Assembly (NCBI GenBank): GCA_034189135.1
Contig: JAXHVO010000130.1
Span: forward strand, 1 to 64,000
Length of the DNA: 64,000 bases
Direction: 5' to 3'
Source: Thermodesulfobacteriota bacterium
GTDB lineage: Bacteria > Desulfobacterota > Desulfobacteria > Desulfobacterales > JAUWMJ01
Shown one piece after another: positions 45,729-55,858 of the stretch; within the stretch, counting starts at the first letter, position 1, and each line of letters starts with the position of its first letter. Made by a program: the position numbers and the translations under genes. The notes below the pieces were generated by a model. The model searched no databases. It was not told the DNA's origin and saw nothing but the letters and a program-made list of their open reading frames with translations.

Positions 45729-46114
45729 GAGAACAATTTGTGATAATATTCACATTATATGGACGTAAAAAGTGGTAATTATCACATAATTTGTCTGAAT
45801 TAGGCTTAGAGAATCTTCTTTTTCATAATGAACACCCGGAATGAAATCAGTAGCCTTTTGAGTTTTTGCGGCTGCAGACCCAATAGAAACCCTTTTCAGG
45901 CGATAGTATGCACAACTTATTGATATTATACACCATGCCCATCATACACGGGGAGATGGAAAAGAATAGCTTAATAAATACGATTTAATTTAAAATAGTT
46001 ATGGGTATATTTTTTGAAAAGATCAACTGCATTGAGAGCAGGAAGTCGTCCCACCAAATGGCAGGTTCGCCCCGATCACAAATACAATAGATTCTGTATC
46101 CTTTGATTGGTGTC
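45729..46114. other. Intergenic stretch with tRNA-Pro 3' remnant
   Basis: No gene is seen. At 46032-46079 the sequence repeats the tRNA-Pro 3' half in decayed form: TTGAGAGCAGGAAGTCG, then a 14-nt unrelated insert, then AGGTTCGCCCCGATCA. It could be an old attachment-site duplicate that bounds the island. Confidence 0.55.
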
Positions 46115-46546
46115 TTACCAGACCAGAGATTTATGTATCCAGCCTTTGTCGCCGTCCGCATGTTGAATGTGAATCCATTTGCCTTTTTTCCTTAAAATCT
46201 TAAACGGAATCCCCTTGTCAACGGTAAACAGGATTTTATTGTTAGTGCCCGGGCCCGAACGGATGTTGGCTGTTTCTGATTTGGTAATAACTGTGGGCGT
46301 TTTATTGACCAGAGATTTATGTATCCAGCCTTCATCCGCTTCGAAATCCCGAAAATGGTACCAGGTATCGGTTTTTTCAATTATAAAAATAGGGTGATAT
46401 TTTTCCACCTTCCATAAAATATCATGATCGGTTCCGGGCCCTGAGCGGATGTTGGCGGTGGCGGATGAAACCGCAACACGCTCGGCAAAAGCGACACTGC
46501 TAAGCAGTATCAGAAAAATTACCAAAAAAGCAGAATAATGTTTCAT
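46115..46546 (-). CDS. Exported protein with two bacterial SH3 domains
   Basis: ATG 46546 is preferred because a signal peptide starts there (MKHYSAFLVIFLILLSSVAFA). The 143-aa protein then has two SH3b repeats, each with a TANIRSGPGT motif and a GWIHKSLV end (near residues 25-85 and 88-143). Such domains bind peptidoglycan or peptides in the envelope. The two repeats are near copies at DNA level, including the ~25-nt GACCAGAGATTTATGTATCC stretch, so the gene shows internal duplication. Confidence 0.85.
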   Translation of the reverse strand: MKHYSAFLVIFLILLSSVAFAERVAVSSATANIRSGPGTDHDILWKVEKYHPIFIIEKTDTWYHFRDFEADEGWIHKSLVNKTPTVITKSETANIRSGPGTNNKILFTVDKGIPFKILRKKGKWIHIQHADGDKGWIHKSLVW

Positions 46547-46650
46547 TATAAAAGCTGTTTCCTTTGTAAGCATTAATCTGACGGATAGGTAAAAAGCATC
46601 ACCGTTGGCGTGATAACCAGTATCAACGATGGCTAAGTAAAAAGTTCCAT

Positions 46651-47295
46651 TTATGCGCTGTAAAATACAAGATCCGGTAACCTGACGCAGGTAAGTTTAT
46701 TACCGTAAACTGCTCCGGTATCGATCCCTATTTTGTTGGGAAGCAAAAGTGGTTCCGGAAGCGGTGTGTGCCCGAAAACCACCTGTTTCCCGAAATCGTA
46801 ATCGGTCTTGATGAAATTTTTTCGAATCCAGAGCAGATCTTCAGGTTTCTGTTTTTCAAGGGGAACATTCTTCCTCAGTCCGGCGTGTACAAATATATAA
46901 TGGTCGGTTTCATGATATAGAACCAGCGATTTAAAAAATTCTAGATGTTCGTCCGGAAAAACAGAATGATCTGCCGGATTGTAGTGTCTGCTATAGCTTT
47001 CCAGGGTTTGTTGGCCCCCATTAATAAGATATGTATATCTGTCTGTTTCTGCAAGATATTTCTCCAGCATATCTTCATGGTTTCCTTTTAAGAATATGAT
47101 GTCCGGGTATTTCTTTTTCAAGTTAACTAAATATTCCACCACTTCATAAGAGTCGGGCCCGCGATCGATATAGTCTCCCAGAAACACCAATTTTTCGCTG
47201 TCAAGATCGATATTTATCTTATCCATAAGCGTAATCATTCTGTCGTAGCACCCATGTATATCGCCAATCACATAAGTTGTTTCCATTATTGCCAT
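46651..47295 (-). CDS. Serine/threonine protein phosphatase-type phosphoesterase
   Basis: The 214-aa protein has the PPP-family motifs: YVIGDIHGCYD (GDxHG), VFLGDYIDRGPDS (GDxxDRG), IFLKGNHEDML (GNHE), FVHAGLR and VFGHTPLPEPLL. These metal-dependent phosphatases include protein phosphatases and diadenosine tetraphosphatase-like enzymes. It is a compact single-domain protein, cytoplasmic. Substrate unproven. Confidence 0.92.
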   Translation of the reverse strand: MAIMETTYVIGDIHGCYDRMITLMDKINIDLDSEKLVFLGDYIDRGPDSYEVVEYLVNLKKKYPDIIFLKGNHEDMLEKYLAETDRYTYLINGGQQTLESYSRHYNPADHSVFPDEHLEFFKSLVLYHETDHYIFVHAGLRKNVPLEKQKPEDLLWIRKNFIKTDYDFGKQVVFGHTPLPEPLLLPNKIGIDTGAVYGNKLTCVRLPDLVFYSA

Positions 47296-47578
47296 AGAAA
47301 AAAGCCCTTGCTGAGCGCACAGAAAATGAAGCTTAAAATGACATCATTATCAATATAGGGTGAAAAAAGAGATCACTGTATGCTATTTCGTAATAATTTA
47401 TCATATCTTGCTGGACCTATAAAAAGTGCCACCGACGGCACAGCAGTCCGCCGCGAACCATATACCGGGCACAGCGGTTTTTCAGGTCGAAACCATACAT
47501 GTCATATGCCGGGTATCTGAAAAACCCCGGCAACGCAGTAAATGGGAATTTCCACGACACCATCTTATCTTATTTGCG

Positions 47579-48535
47579 CTACTTTATGACAAACACACGT
47601 TTTGGTTTGTCAAGGCGTTCAATCCCCTCTTCCACAGCTGCCTGGTATGCAGCTGCAAAATCCTTTGGCTTCAGGCGGGTGGAAAGTCCCTCTATCTCAT
47701 CGGCCCTGCCGCAGGGTCTGTACTGGGCCATTATATTTACATAGCTGTTGGCTGAAATATGGCTGGCAATGAATTGCATAATTTCACGCGTCCCGGCAAG
47801 TCCCCCGGGCAGAACAAGGTGACGTATCAACAAGCCTCGCATGGCAATCCCATGTTCATCAACAACAAGATCTCCAACCTGCCGGTGCATTTCAATCAGC
47901 GCATTTCGAGCGATTTCAGGGTAATCTTTTGCCTGGCATGCCGCTTCAGCGATTTCCGGGCTCCAGAATTTAAAATCCGGCATATAAATATCAACCACAC
48001 CTTCAAGCAATTTCAGCGTTTCAATACTGTCGTAACCACCGGTGTTATATACCAGGGGGACATTCAAACCGTTTTCCACAGCAATGGAGAGTGCCGAAAG
48101 AATCTGGGGAACCACATGCGATGGGGTGACAAAATTAATATTGTGACATCCAATATCTTGCAGGTGAAGCATGGTTTCCGCCAGTTGCTCGGATGTGACT
48201 TCTTCCCCGTAGCCCTCATGGCTTATATCGTAATTTTGACAAAAAAGACACAACAGGTTGCAGTGTGTAAAGAAAATGGTGCCGGATCCGCCTGTTCCCA
48301 CCAAAGGTGCTTCTTCACCAAAATGGGGATTATAGCTTGAAACAAACGCTTTTTCGCCTGTATTACATACGCCTGTTTCACCGGCAAGCCTGTCAACCCC
48401 GCATTCCCTGGGACAAAGCCTGCAAGAACCCATAATTTTGCTGGCTGCTTTTATCTTTTCCTGAAGCAGACCATTTTTAAACGTCTCTACATAAGTGGGT
48501 TTAAAAGCCGGCATTGTTTTAACTTTTTTACTCAA
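47579..48535 (-). CDS. Radical SAM protein, PflA-like
   Basis: The 318-aa protein has a leading Cys-rich motif CRLCPRECGVDRLAGETGVC and a radical SAM motif CxxxCxxC in HCNLLCLFCQNYDIS. This matches the PflA-like/YjjW-related group of unknown-substrate activases and AmmeMemoRadiSam-type proteins. The start is a TTG at 48535; an ATG at 48514 is also possible. It is 12 nt downstream of the fur-feoA gene and probably co-transcribed with it, hinting at iron-linked regulation. Confidence 0.85.
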   Translation of the reverse strand: MSKKVKTMPAFKPTYVETFKNGLLQEKIKAASKIMGSCRLCPRECGVDRLAGETGVCNTGEKAFVSSYNPHFGEEAPLVGTGGSGTIFFTHCNLLCLFCQNYDISHEGYGEEVTSEQLAETMLHLQDIGCHNINFVTPSHVVPQILSALSIAVENGLNVPLVYNTGGYDSIETLKLLEGVVDIYMPDFKFWSPEIAEAACQAKDYPEIARNALIEMHRQVGDLVVDEHGIAMRGLLIRHLVLPGGLAGTREIMQFIASHISANSYVNIMAQYRPCGRADEIEGLSTRLKPKDFAAAYQAAVEEGIERLDKPKRVFVIK

Positions 48536-48547
48536 GAATGATCGTTT

Positions 48548-49240
48548 TTAAAATTTTTTATTTCCTTCAGCTGGCTCTACCATTATCTTTTGTGCCAAAC
48601 CCCGTCCGAGTATAAAGCGTTTAAAATCCACCGCAACCACAAGTTGCCCCTGTTTCGGATTGGTGACTACTTCTATTTCATCCTTCAGCCTTAGACCCAT
48701 TGAAAGCAAGCGCATCCTGGCACCTGATCCGCCGGTGATATCTTTAATAATCAGGCGCTCACCCGGTTTTGTCATGACAAGAGGCATCTCTTGTATGCGT
48801 GTTTTAAGGCATTCTGAACAGATACCATATATTTCCATTTTATGCTGAAGCATGTGGAAGCCATGAGCCTTCGCCACCTGTGCCTGAAGATCCTCCAAAC
48901 GATCTTCCCTGAATTCAACAATCTTTCTGCATTTTGTGCAAATCATGTGATCATGGTGTTGGCCAAGGTGCATGTGTTCATAACGGACAGGTCCATTATT
49001 AAACCTGTTTATTTTAGCGAAACCGAAACGGATCATAAGCTTAAGGGTATCCCTGACAAAATCAGGTTCAAAATGATATCCTTTTTCCTCCAGAAGTTCA
49101 ATCAACTCACTGCTGGTCAGGTGCTTTTCGGTTTGCAGAAAAACTTCAAGAATACTGAATCTGTCTTCAAAATCATCTATGTATTCCTGTTTAAAAAGTT
49201 TTTTGAACTGCTGTTTTTCCTGCCGGTGAATATGTCTCAT
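48548..49240 (-). CDS. Fur-family regulator fused to a FeoA domain
   Basis: The first ~150 residues of the 230-aa protein are Fur-like: winged helix (FSILEVFLQTEKHLTSSELI, YHFEPDFVRDTLKLM) and a zinc/iron-binding part with HHDHMICTKCRKIVEF and a second CSEC pair. The C-terminal ~75 residues are an SH3-like FeoA domain (GGSGARMRLLSMGLRLKDEI, EVVTNPKQGQLVVAVDF). Fur proteins sense Fe2+ and repress uptake genes; FeoA domains are found in FeoB partners and DtxR-type regulators. The fusion probably gives an iron-responsive repressor. AAGGAATT precedes ATG 49240. Confidence 0.92.
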   Translation of the reverse strand: MRHIHRQEKQQFKKLFKQEYIDDFEDRFSILEVFLQTEKHLTSSELIELLEEKGYHFEPDFVRDTLKLMIRFGFAKINRFNNGPVRYEHMHLGQHHDHMICTKCRKIVEFREDRLEDLQAQVAKAHGFHMLQHKMEIYGICSECLKTRIQEMPLVMTKPGERLIIKDITGGSGARMRLLSMGLRLKDEIEVVTNPKQGQLVVAVDFKRFILGRGLAQKIMVEPAEGNKKF

Positions 49241-49472
49241 ATCAATTCCTTACCAAACAACCATGATGGTGCCGCATAAAGGTTCATCGACTGCCCGGGT
49301 GCAGCGTAACTCAATTCATGGTTGCCCGCCTCGCTGTATTCAAGCAGGGCATTTAAAATTTTCCTCCCCTGTTCAAGGTCTGAGATCTTCGACCTGACCT
49401 TGAACAGACAAGCGCAGACTTTCAACTGAAACGGTTTGAAACTGGCTCGTTTTTTGGATTTTCAGAAAAAAA

Positions 49473-49718
49473 TCATCTGGTGGGGCCAGGAATGTCGTAG
49501 GTGGTGCATGTTCCAGTTGAACAGGTCCTTGTGGTAGCGGTTGGGCCTTGATTTGCACCGGTGTCGCTTCCTGTCGCGAAGTTGGTCACACTAAGAACAC
49601 GTTCAAATTCTTCTGAATTGCACTTTGGGCATCGAAGCTCGGCTTCATCATCATCGTTTATAATCAGCAATTCAAAAAATTCCTGGCATTTTAAGCATTT
49701 AAATTCATATATCGGCAT
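49473..49718 (-). CDS. FmdB-family zinc-ribbon regulatory protein
   Basis: The 81-aa protein begins MPIYEFKCLKCQEFFELL and continues LRCPKCNSEEFERV, the FmdB zinc-ribbon pattern of two CxxC pairs, followed by a low-complexity Thr/Gly/Cys-rich tail (TTRTCSTGTCTTYD) typical of these proteins. FmdB was named as a possible regulator of formamide/methanogenesis genes; function in bacteria is unknown. Ribosome site AGGAAT precedes ATG 49718. Confidence 0.9.
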   Translation of the reverse strand: MPIYEFKCLKCQEFFELLIINDDDEAELRCPKCNSEEFERVLSVTNFATGSDTGANQGPTATTRTCSTGTCTTYDIPGPTR

Positions 49719-49815
49719 AGTTATATTCCTACATCGGGTAAAATAATAAGTTTTCTCCCCATGAGCTGGGAGAAAAAAGTTAAGTGTTTATTTTATTACG
49801 ATTCTATATATGTTG

Positions 49816-52014
49816 TCAAGAAAATGGATGAGCACCTGATGGCAGCTTCATCACAAAACAGGTGCCCTGTTTATCTGCTTCTTCTAAGGACAAAACGCCG
49901 CCATGTTTTTTAACAATTTCGTGGCAAATATACAGGCCGAGACCGGTTCCCTTACCAACCGCCTTGGTGGTGAAAAAGGGTTTGAAAATGTCCTTCTGGA
50001 TTGATTGGTCGATTCCCGGCCCGGTATCCCGACAGGTAAAAATAACCTGATGGGCATTTTTATCGAAGCGGGTGGCCAGAAAGATCGTTCCCTTGTTACC
50101 GGCAACCGCCTGTATCGCATTTTTAATTATGTTTAAAGCAGCCTGACCTAAATTTGCAAAATTCCCCTGAATATCGGGCAGGTCAGAGTCATATTTTTTT
50201 GATATTTCAAGATCATAGTGTTTGTATTCATTATAAAGAATTCTCAAGGCATCGGTGATCACCATGTTGAGGTTGACCGGCTCCGTGTAGGTCTGTGTTT
50301 GTCTTGAAAGGCCGAGAAGACTGGAAACAATATCCCTTGCCCTGCCAAGCTCTTTGTGGGCAAATTTGAGATCGTCTATCATTTCTTCATCTAAGGTGAT
50401 CTTGTCGGCCATCTGAGATAGGTCCTCTATGGTGGATTGTACCAGGCTGGAAACACTTGTCAGCGGGTTGTTTAGCTCATGAGCTGTGCCTGCAACCAGT
50501 TGGCCAATTGCCGCAAGGCTTTCCGAACGAATTAACTGATCCTGGGTTTTTTCCTTTTCCACCAGGGCATCATTTAACTTGGCCGTTCTTTCCCGGACTA
50601 TTTCTTCCAGATTCCGGTTAAGCTCATCAAGACGCCGGTATGAATTCGCATTTTCTATTGCCAGGGCACTCTGGCTTGATAAAGTTTCCAGCAGGTCAAG
50701 ATCTTCCGGAGAAAAAAGGTCACCGGAAAGTTTTTCACCTAAAACAACAAATCCGCTTAACCTGTCCTTGAAGATCATAGGAAGTACAACCTCAGCGCCC
50801 AGTTTATCCAGATCTGAAAGGAGATGCTGTTCATCCGGACCTTTTTTTCGCCCTGCTATTCGCTTTTTTATAATCGGCTGGTGATGTTCTTTCATAAAGT
50901 GAATAATAAAAGACTTGTCGAGACGGGAGATCGGGTGGGTAAAATTGATATGTTTTTCTTCAGATGAATATTTTTTAAAACCTGTACCGGAAATATCACG
51001 CAAAAAAAGAATACAATGTTCAACCTGCATGGCTTTGAAAACAGTCTGTATGAGAAGCTTGGCAATTTCATCAAAATCGAGTACGGACGCGATCATCCGG
51101 CTAACCTGTTTAATGGTTTTCTGGTAGTCATATTTCCCCTTGGAAAAGATATGGTCTATAACGGTTTGGACTTTTGTTTTCAGCGGCCCGAAAATAAAAG
51201 CAACAAACAGAAATAACAGTATCGGAAAATAAACGGAATCTGAAAAATCAAAATTTTTAAATACCTTGTCGGCAATAATAATGATAAGGGCATAAATGCA
51301 GGTCAGGAAAGCGGTAATCAAAGAATAAAGCAGACTTTTTTTGATCAAAATACCCATATCGAGCAGATCGTGTCTGAAAAGCCCCACGGTAAAAATGATA
51401 AGCAGGATAAAGCTCATATTGCCCGGCGGGTAAACTGAATAGCCCAGAATCGGAAGGACATCTAGGCCGTTGATCAATCCTATAATGCCAAAACCGGCCA
51501 ATACATATTTAAGCCGGTTTTTTCTTGAGCTGTTTTTTTCGTGTCGGATCGCATTGTAGAGTATAAAAAGAATATAGGTGCTGATCATCAGGCCGCCGAT
51601 GCCAAAAAATAGATAGAGCCTGCCTCCCCTGGCAAAATAACCGAAAAAATGCTGTTGCATGGATTCAATATAAAGCGAAGTCGGTACAAGGCATACGAGA
51701 AAAACGGAATAGGCATAAGCCAGATAAACCAGCCATTTTCTGCCCGGTATCTTAAGATAGGTATGAAAAAACTGAATGAATACCGGCCCGGAAAAAACAA
51801 GGAACACATGATCGATGCGGCTGACCCAAAGAGCTCTTTCCGCTGAATGAGTGTTGAAGGCAAAAAGAATGTCCAGGTTAAGAAACGAGCCGAATATGCA
51901 GATGGCTAAAAAGAAGATGTTGGCTTTTGACCAGTGCCCCCTGACGACTGTCAGAACGACAAGCCCGAGAAAGCAACATAAAGTCAATAAAGGAGGAATA
52001 CTGTATAGATTCAT
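49816..52014 (-). CDS. Membrane histidine kinase with 7TM, GAF and HATPase domains
   Basis: The 732-aa protein has ~8 transmembrane helices in the first 240 residues (histidine-kinase N-terminal 7TM type), a GAF domain (VFKAMQVEHCILFLRD...), a coiled coil (YRRLDELNRNLEEIVRERTAK), a HisKA domain with the phospho-His in VAGTAHELNNPLTS, and a C-terminal HATPase domain with N box, GTGLGLYICHEIVKKHGG. No receiver domain, and no response regulator is adjacent. ATG 52014 overlaps the recN stop (ATGA). Confidence 0.92.
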   Translation of the reverse strand: MNLYSIPPLLTLCCFLGLVVLTVVRGHWSKANIFFLAICIFGSFLNLDILFAFNTHSAERALWVSRIDHVFLVFSGPVFIQFFHTYLKIPGRKWLVYLAYAYSVFLVCLVPTSLYIESMQQHFFGYFARGGRLYLFFGIGGLMISTYILFILYNAIRHEKNSSRKNRLKYVLAGFGIIGLINGLDVLPILGYSVYPPGNMSFILLIIFTVGLFRHDLLDMGILIKKSLLYSLITAFLTCIYALIIIIADKVFKNFDFSDSVYFPILLFLFVAFIFGPLKTKVQTVIDHIFSKGKYDYQKTIKQVSRMIASVLDFDEIAKLLIQTVFKAMQVEHCILFLRDISGTGFKKYSSEEKHINFTHPISRLDKSFIIHFMKEHHQPIIKKRIAGRKKGPDEQHLLSDLDKLGAEVVLPMIFKDRLSGFVVLGEKLSGDLFSPEDLDLLETLSSQSALAIENANSYRRLDELNRNLEEIVRERTAKLNDALVEKEKTQDQLIRSESLAAIGQLVAGTAHELNNPLTSVSSLVQSTIEDLSQMADKITLDEEMIDDLKFAHKELGRARDIVSSLLGLSRQTQTYTEPVNLNMVITDALRILYNEYKHYDLEISKKYDSDLPDIQGNFANLGQAALNIIKNAIQAVAGNKGTIFLATRFDKNAHQVIFTCRDTGPGIDQSIQKDIFKPFFTTKAVGKGTGLGLYICHEIVKKHGGVLSLEEADKQGTCFVMKLPSGAHPFS

Positions 52015-53714
52015 ATTGCAGTTTCAAGCATTTCACGGGCATGGTCAAGGGTTGCCTGGGTAATTTCCACTCCGCCAAGCATCCTGGCAATTTCTGTAAG
52101 ACGATCTTTTTCGTTCAGGGGATGAATGGAGGTGCTGGTTCTGCCTGCTGTAACTGATTTTGCTATGCAAAAATGCTGCCTGGCAAATTTTGCAATCTGA
52201 GGAAGATGGGTGATGCAGATAACCTGATGGTGATCGGCAAGGGAAGAAAGTTTTTTCCCCACGACTTCAGCCACACTCCCCCCTATCCCCGCGTCCACTT
52301 CATCAAAAACAACCGTTTCCACCGAATCTGTTTCAGCCAGTATCGCTTTCATGGCCAGCACCACCCTTGAAAGTTCACCTCCGGAGGCAATGCTTGCCAA
52401 AGGCTTAAGCGCTTCTCCTATATTGGGGGCAATCATAAAAGTGGCTCTATCAAGCCCGGTTTCAGTTAACAGGTTTCCTTTCCATGTAAGATACCGGTGT
52501 GTTTTTTCGTCTGCAGGTGTATGCTTAAGTAAAATTTGAAACCGGGTCCTGGACATCTCAAGAGAGTCCAGCTCACTCACCACTTTTTTGGCAAGCATGG
52601 TTGCGGTTTTTTTTCTTTTTTCTGACAGCGTTTCGGCCAGCTGAACGATTTTTTTATGGCGCAATGAAAGCTCTTTTTCGGTATCTGCAATGGTACCGGA
52701 TATATTTTCAATTTGGCAAAGTTCCTGTGAAATTAAATCAAGGTGTTCTGAGACCGCCTCTATGGACCCCCCATATTTACGTTTCAGCCTTTGAAGGGTA
52801 TCGATTCTATCTTCAACGGCTTCGAGACGCTTCTCATCCACCTGTATGGTTTTAAGATATGTTCTCAGACTTTCAACCATATCTTCCAGATTAAATGTCA
52901 CCCCTGCCACACCCTCGGCTTTTAAAGTAAGCTGTGGGTCTATACTGCCGGCTTTTTCCAGATTTTTTTTCACCTCCACCAGTCGTTCAACGATTGAGCC
53001 ATGGGCTGAATAAAGTTCTTCAATACTACCATTTACCGCCTGATAAAGCGCTTCACCGTTTTTAAGGATGGTGTGTTCTTGTTCCAGATCGGCGTCTTCC
53101 CCCAACACCATTGAAGCTTCTGTGATTTCCTTTTGCTGGAATTCAAGCAATTCAATATGTTGGGCCTGTTTTTCTTTTGTTGAAATAAGCTGGTGCAGTT
53201 TTTCTATCATAGGAAGTATTTCATGAAAACATTGAAATACCTCTTCACGCAGGGATATCAGGCCACCAAATTGATCCAGAATCAAAAGATGCTGATCTTC
53301 TTTTAACAGCCCCTGGTGTGCATGCTGCCCCGATATGCTTGCCAGGTTTTCTGTAATAGAATTTAAAATCTGCATGGTAGATAAACGGCCGTTAATGTAT
53401 ATCTTGTTGTGGTCCGTTCTGGATATGAGTCTTCTGACCAGAAGCCCTTCAGCTGGATCGTAGCCCTGTCGCTCCATGATGCTTGCGACATCGCTTGTGG
53501 GGGAAATTTGAAATAAAGCCTCAAGTTCCGCGGTTTCAGCTCCTGTGCGGATGAGGGTTGCATTTGCACGGCTGCCTAAAAGAAGATTAACCGCATTTAA
53601 TATGATCGATTTCCCGGCGCCGGTTTCACCGCTGAGCACAGTGAGATCGCCGGAAAAACTGATATTTAAGTCATCGATGATGGCAAAATTTCGGATGGTG
53701 AGTTCTTGAAGCAT
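52011..53714 (-). CDS. recN: DNA repair protein RecN
   Basis: The 567-aa SMC-like protein has Walker A SGETGAGKSIILNAVNLLLG, a coiled-coil middle, and the C-terminal ABC signature ASGGELSRVVLAMK with Walker B TVVFDEVDAGIGG. RecN bridges DNA in double-strand break repair. It overlaps the histidine kinase start by 4 nt, an unusual pairing. Normal length. Confidence 0.97.
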   Translation of the reverse strand: MLQELTIRNFAIIDDLNISFSGDLTVLSGETGAGKSIILNAVNLLLGSRANATLIRTGAETAELEALFQISPTSDVASIMERQGYDPAEGLLVRRLISRTDHNKIYINGRLSTMQILNSITENLASISGQHAHQGLLKEDQHLLILDQFGGLISLREEVFQCFHEILPMIEKLHQLISTKEKQAQHIELLEFQQKEITEASMVLGEDADLEQEHTILKNGEALYQAVNGSIEELYSAHGSIVERLVEVKKNLEKAGSIDPQLTLKAEGVAGVTFNLEDMVESLRTYLKTIQVDEKRLEAVEDRIDTLQRLKRKYGGSIEAVSEHLDLISQELCQIENISGTIADTEKELSLRHKKIVQLAETLSEKRKKTATMLAKKVVSELDSLEMSRTRFQILLKHTPADEKTHRYLTWKGNLLTETGLDRATFMIAPNIGEALKPLASIASGGELSRVVLAMKAILAETDSVETVVFDEVDAGIGGSVAEVVGKKLSSLADHHQVICITHLPQIAKFARQHFCIAKSVTAGRTSTSIHPLNEKDRLTEIARMLGGVEITQATLDHAREMLETAI

Positions 53715-53795
53715 ATAATTTATGTTTTTATTGATGAATTCGTAAAAAACTATAATATGCCATTTTGTGGCACTGTAGCCAAAATCATCTTTGCA

Positions 53796-54070
53796 ATTAT
53801 ATCAATATGTTATGATTAATTTATTTGAAAGATATTGCAAATACAAGATACAACTATTTGAATATCGAATATCGAACAAGGAATTTCGAATGACGAAGTG
53901 TCGAATCGCTGCGCTCTATCTTTTTAAGATTAAAAATGGTAGAATACCTTACTTCGATATTCATTATTCCTTGTTCGATATTCTGCGGTTCAAAACAGAC
54001 TTGTAAGCTTTATTTTTATTAAAAAAACTTATTTATTATATCAATAGGTTATGATTGAGTTAATTGAAAG
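53796..54070. repeat. Inverted-repeat (REP/MITE-like) element between direct repeats
   Basis: Inside, GAATATCGAACAAGGAATTTCGAATGACGAAGT (53867-53899 region) is inverted at 53950-53982 (ACTTCGATATTC...CCTTGTTCGATATTC), a dispersed palindrome type. It is flanked by a direct repeat of ~35 nt (53796-53831 and 54035-54070, ATTATATCAATA-GTTATGATT...TTGAAAG). No gene is seen in the stretch up to the FGGY kinase. Confidence 0.6.
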
Positions 54071-54159
54071 TCAACTTCATCAGGTTTTAGGTGTTAACCT
54101 TGAACCACAGAACCTCTAAACCGTGAATGGCTACCATAATGTCCGATTTTTGTAAAGGT

Positions 54160-55719
54160 TCATTTCGGATAACCGGTAATTTCGCGGATACGCTCATAGA
54201 ACGGTTTAAGGCGTTTATACATCTTTTTATAGACGTCGTGGTAAAGTTCATTATAAAGCCGATGTGTTTTTACATCAGGCTCAAAAACGTCTCCCACACG
54301 GGTCATTGCTTTCACCGCGGATTTAAAATCTTGGTGCAGCCCAAGACCGACCGCCACATCGATGGACGCTCCCAGACCCGAAGTCTCATAAATATGCGGC
54401 CGGTCCGTGGGTAAACCGAAGATATCCGCCGTAAGCTGCATGGCGCTTCTGCTCTGGCTCCCGCCGCCCGACACTTTTAGGTTTTTGATGGGAATCCCTG
54501 TTCGTTTTTCTATGCGCTCTTTTCCTTCTCTGAGAGCATAGGCCAGCCCCTCCAGAATCGACCGGTAAAGATGCGCCCGGGTGTGAACATCACCGAAACC
54601 TATGATGGCTCCCTTGGCCTCAGGCCCAGGATTTTTTAAACCCGGTGACCAGAAAGGCTGAAGCATTAGACCCATGGAACCTGGAGGAACATTTTCCACC
54701 AATTTCTCAAAAAGCTCTTCGACTTCCAAGCCCTGCCTGGCAGCTTCACGCTGTTCCTCGTATCCGAATTCTTCTTTAAACCAGCTCACCATCCAGTATC
54801 CACGAAAAATCTGCACCTCAATGGTATGATATTTTGGTACCGCGGAGGGATATGGAGGAAGCAGGGGAATGGCTTCAATATATTTTTTGCTGGTGACATT
54901 AATGGTAGCGGTGGTACCGTAACTAAGGCAGCCGATGGAAGGATCGAGACTCCCTGAGCCGATAACCTCGCATGCTTTATCAGCCGCGGCTGCAATCAGC
55001 GGCAGCTCTGCCGGAAGGCCTGTTTCTGAGGCTGCCTTTTGAGTGATTTCCCCAAGTATCTGGCCGGGCGGTATTACTCTAGGCAGTATTTTTGGGTCAA
55101 TATGCAATACTTCCCATTTCCAGTTATGTTTCGCAGCCCAGCGCAGCTTTTTATAGTCAAAAGGAATGTAGCCCACCTGACACCCGATGGAATCAACAAA
55201 TTCCCCGGTGAGCCTGTATGTCAAATAACCGGAAAGAAGCAGGTATTTATAAGTGTTTCGCCACAAATCCGGCTGGTATGTCTGTATCCAGTTGGCTTCC
55301 GCTTCTGCCTGAAAATAGGCAATGGTATCGCTTAAACGGATCAGCTTGAAAAGAAAGCCCCAGGGACCTCCAAGAGACGGCATACCGTGAGTTTTACGCT
55401 GATCAAGCCAGATCATTGCAGGACGGAGAGGGTTTCCGTGTTTGTCTACATTGATCACCGTGCTTCTTTGGGTGGTAACGGCAATTCCGGCTATTCGTTC
55501 TTTAAAATTTTTATCCTGCTCCCACAGTCCCTGACAGGCCTGGCAAAGGGCCTGCCAGAACACCTCCGGATCCTGTTCCGCCCACCCGGGCTGATCAGAA
55601 TAATAAGGCGTAAAGGGAGCGATTTTCTTTGCCACGATCCGGCCTTCAAGATCAAAAATAATGGCTTTAATACTCTGGGTTCCGTTGTCAATGGCCAGTA
55701 ACAGATCTTTATTATTCAT
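54160..55719 (-). CDS. FGGY-family carbohydrate kinase
   Basis: The 519-aa protein has the FGGY N-terminal phosphate motif [42 protein letters not shown], and C-terminal [21 protein letters not shown]. Glycerol kinases of this family phosphorylate glycerol to glycerol 3-phosphate; the placement next to glpD supports that, but xylulokinase or other sugar specificity is not excluded. It ends about 140 nt downstream of glpD on the same strand. Confidence 0.85.
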   Translation of the reverse strand: MNNKDLLLAIDNGTQSIKAIIFDLEGRIVAKKIAPFTPYYSDQPGWAEQDPEVFWQALCQACQGLWEQDKNFKERIAGIAVTTQRSTVINVDKHGNPLRPAMIWLDQRKTHGMPSLGGPWGFLFKLIRLSDTIAYFQAEAEANWIQTYQPDLWRNTYKYLLLSGYLTYRLTGEFVDSIGCQVGYIPFDYKKLRWAAKHNWKWEVLHIDPKILPRVIPPGQILGEITQKAASETGLPAELPLIAAAADKACEVIGSGSLDPSIGCLSYGTTATINVTSKKYIEAIPLLPPYPSAVPKYHTIEVQIFRGYWMVSWFKEEFGYEEQREAARQGLEVEELFEKLVENVPPGSMGLMLQPFWSPGLKNPGPEAKGAIIGFGDVHTRAHLYRSILEGLAYALREGKERIEKRTGIPIKNLKVSGGGSQSRSAMQLTADIFGLPTDRPHIYETSGLGASIDVAVGLGLHQDFKSAVKAMTRVGDVFEPDVKTHRLYNELYHDVYKKMYKRLKPFYERIREITGYPK

Positions 55720-55858
55720 GTATCACCTGTATCGATCTGGTTCGTTCAATTTTTTAAAACCATTTCCTTTGGGCATAGACTCTTTATACCGGTAAAATAT
55801 TTCATAACGGCTCAGGTAGTTAGGTTGAAGGCTGAAGCGCGCTAACCGTCTTCAACCT

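Noticed and set aside
49237-49425. 62-codon frame overlapping the fur-feoA start
   Set aside because: It overlaps by ATGA and could be coupled, but has no ribosome site or recognisable sequence.
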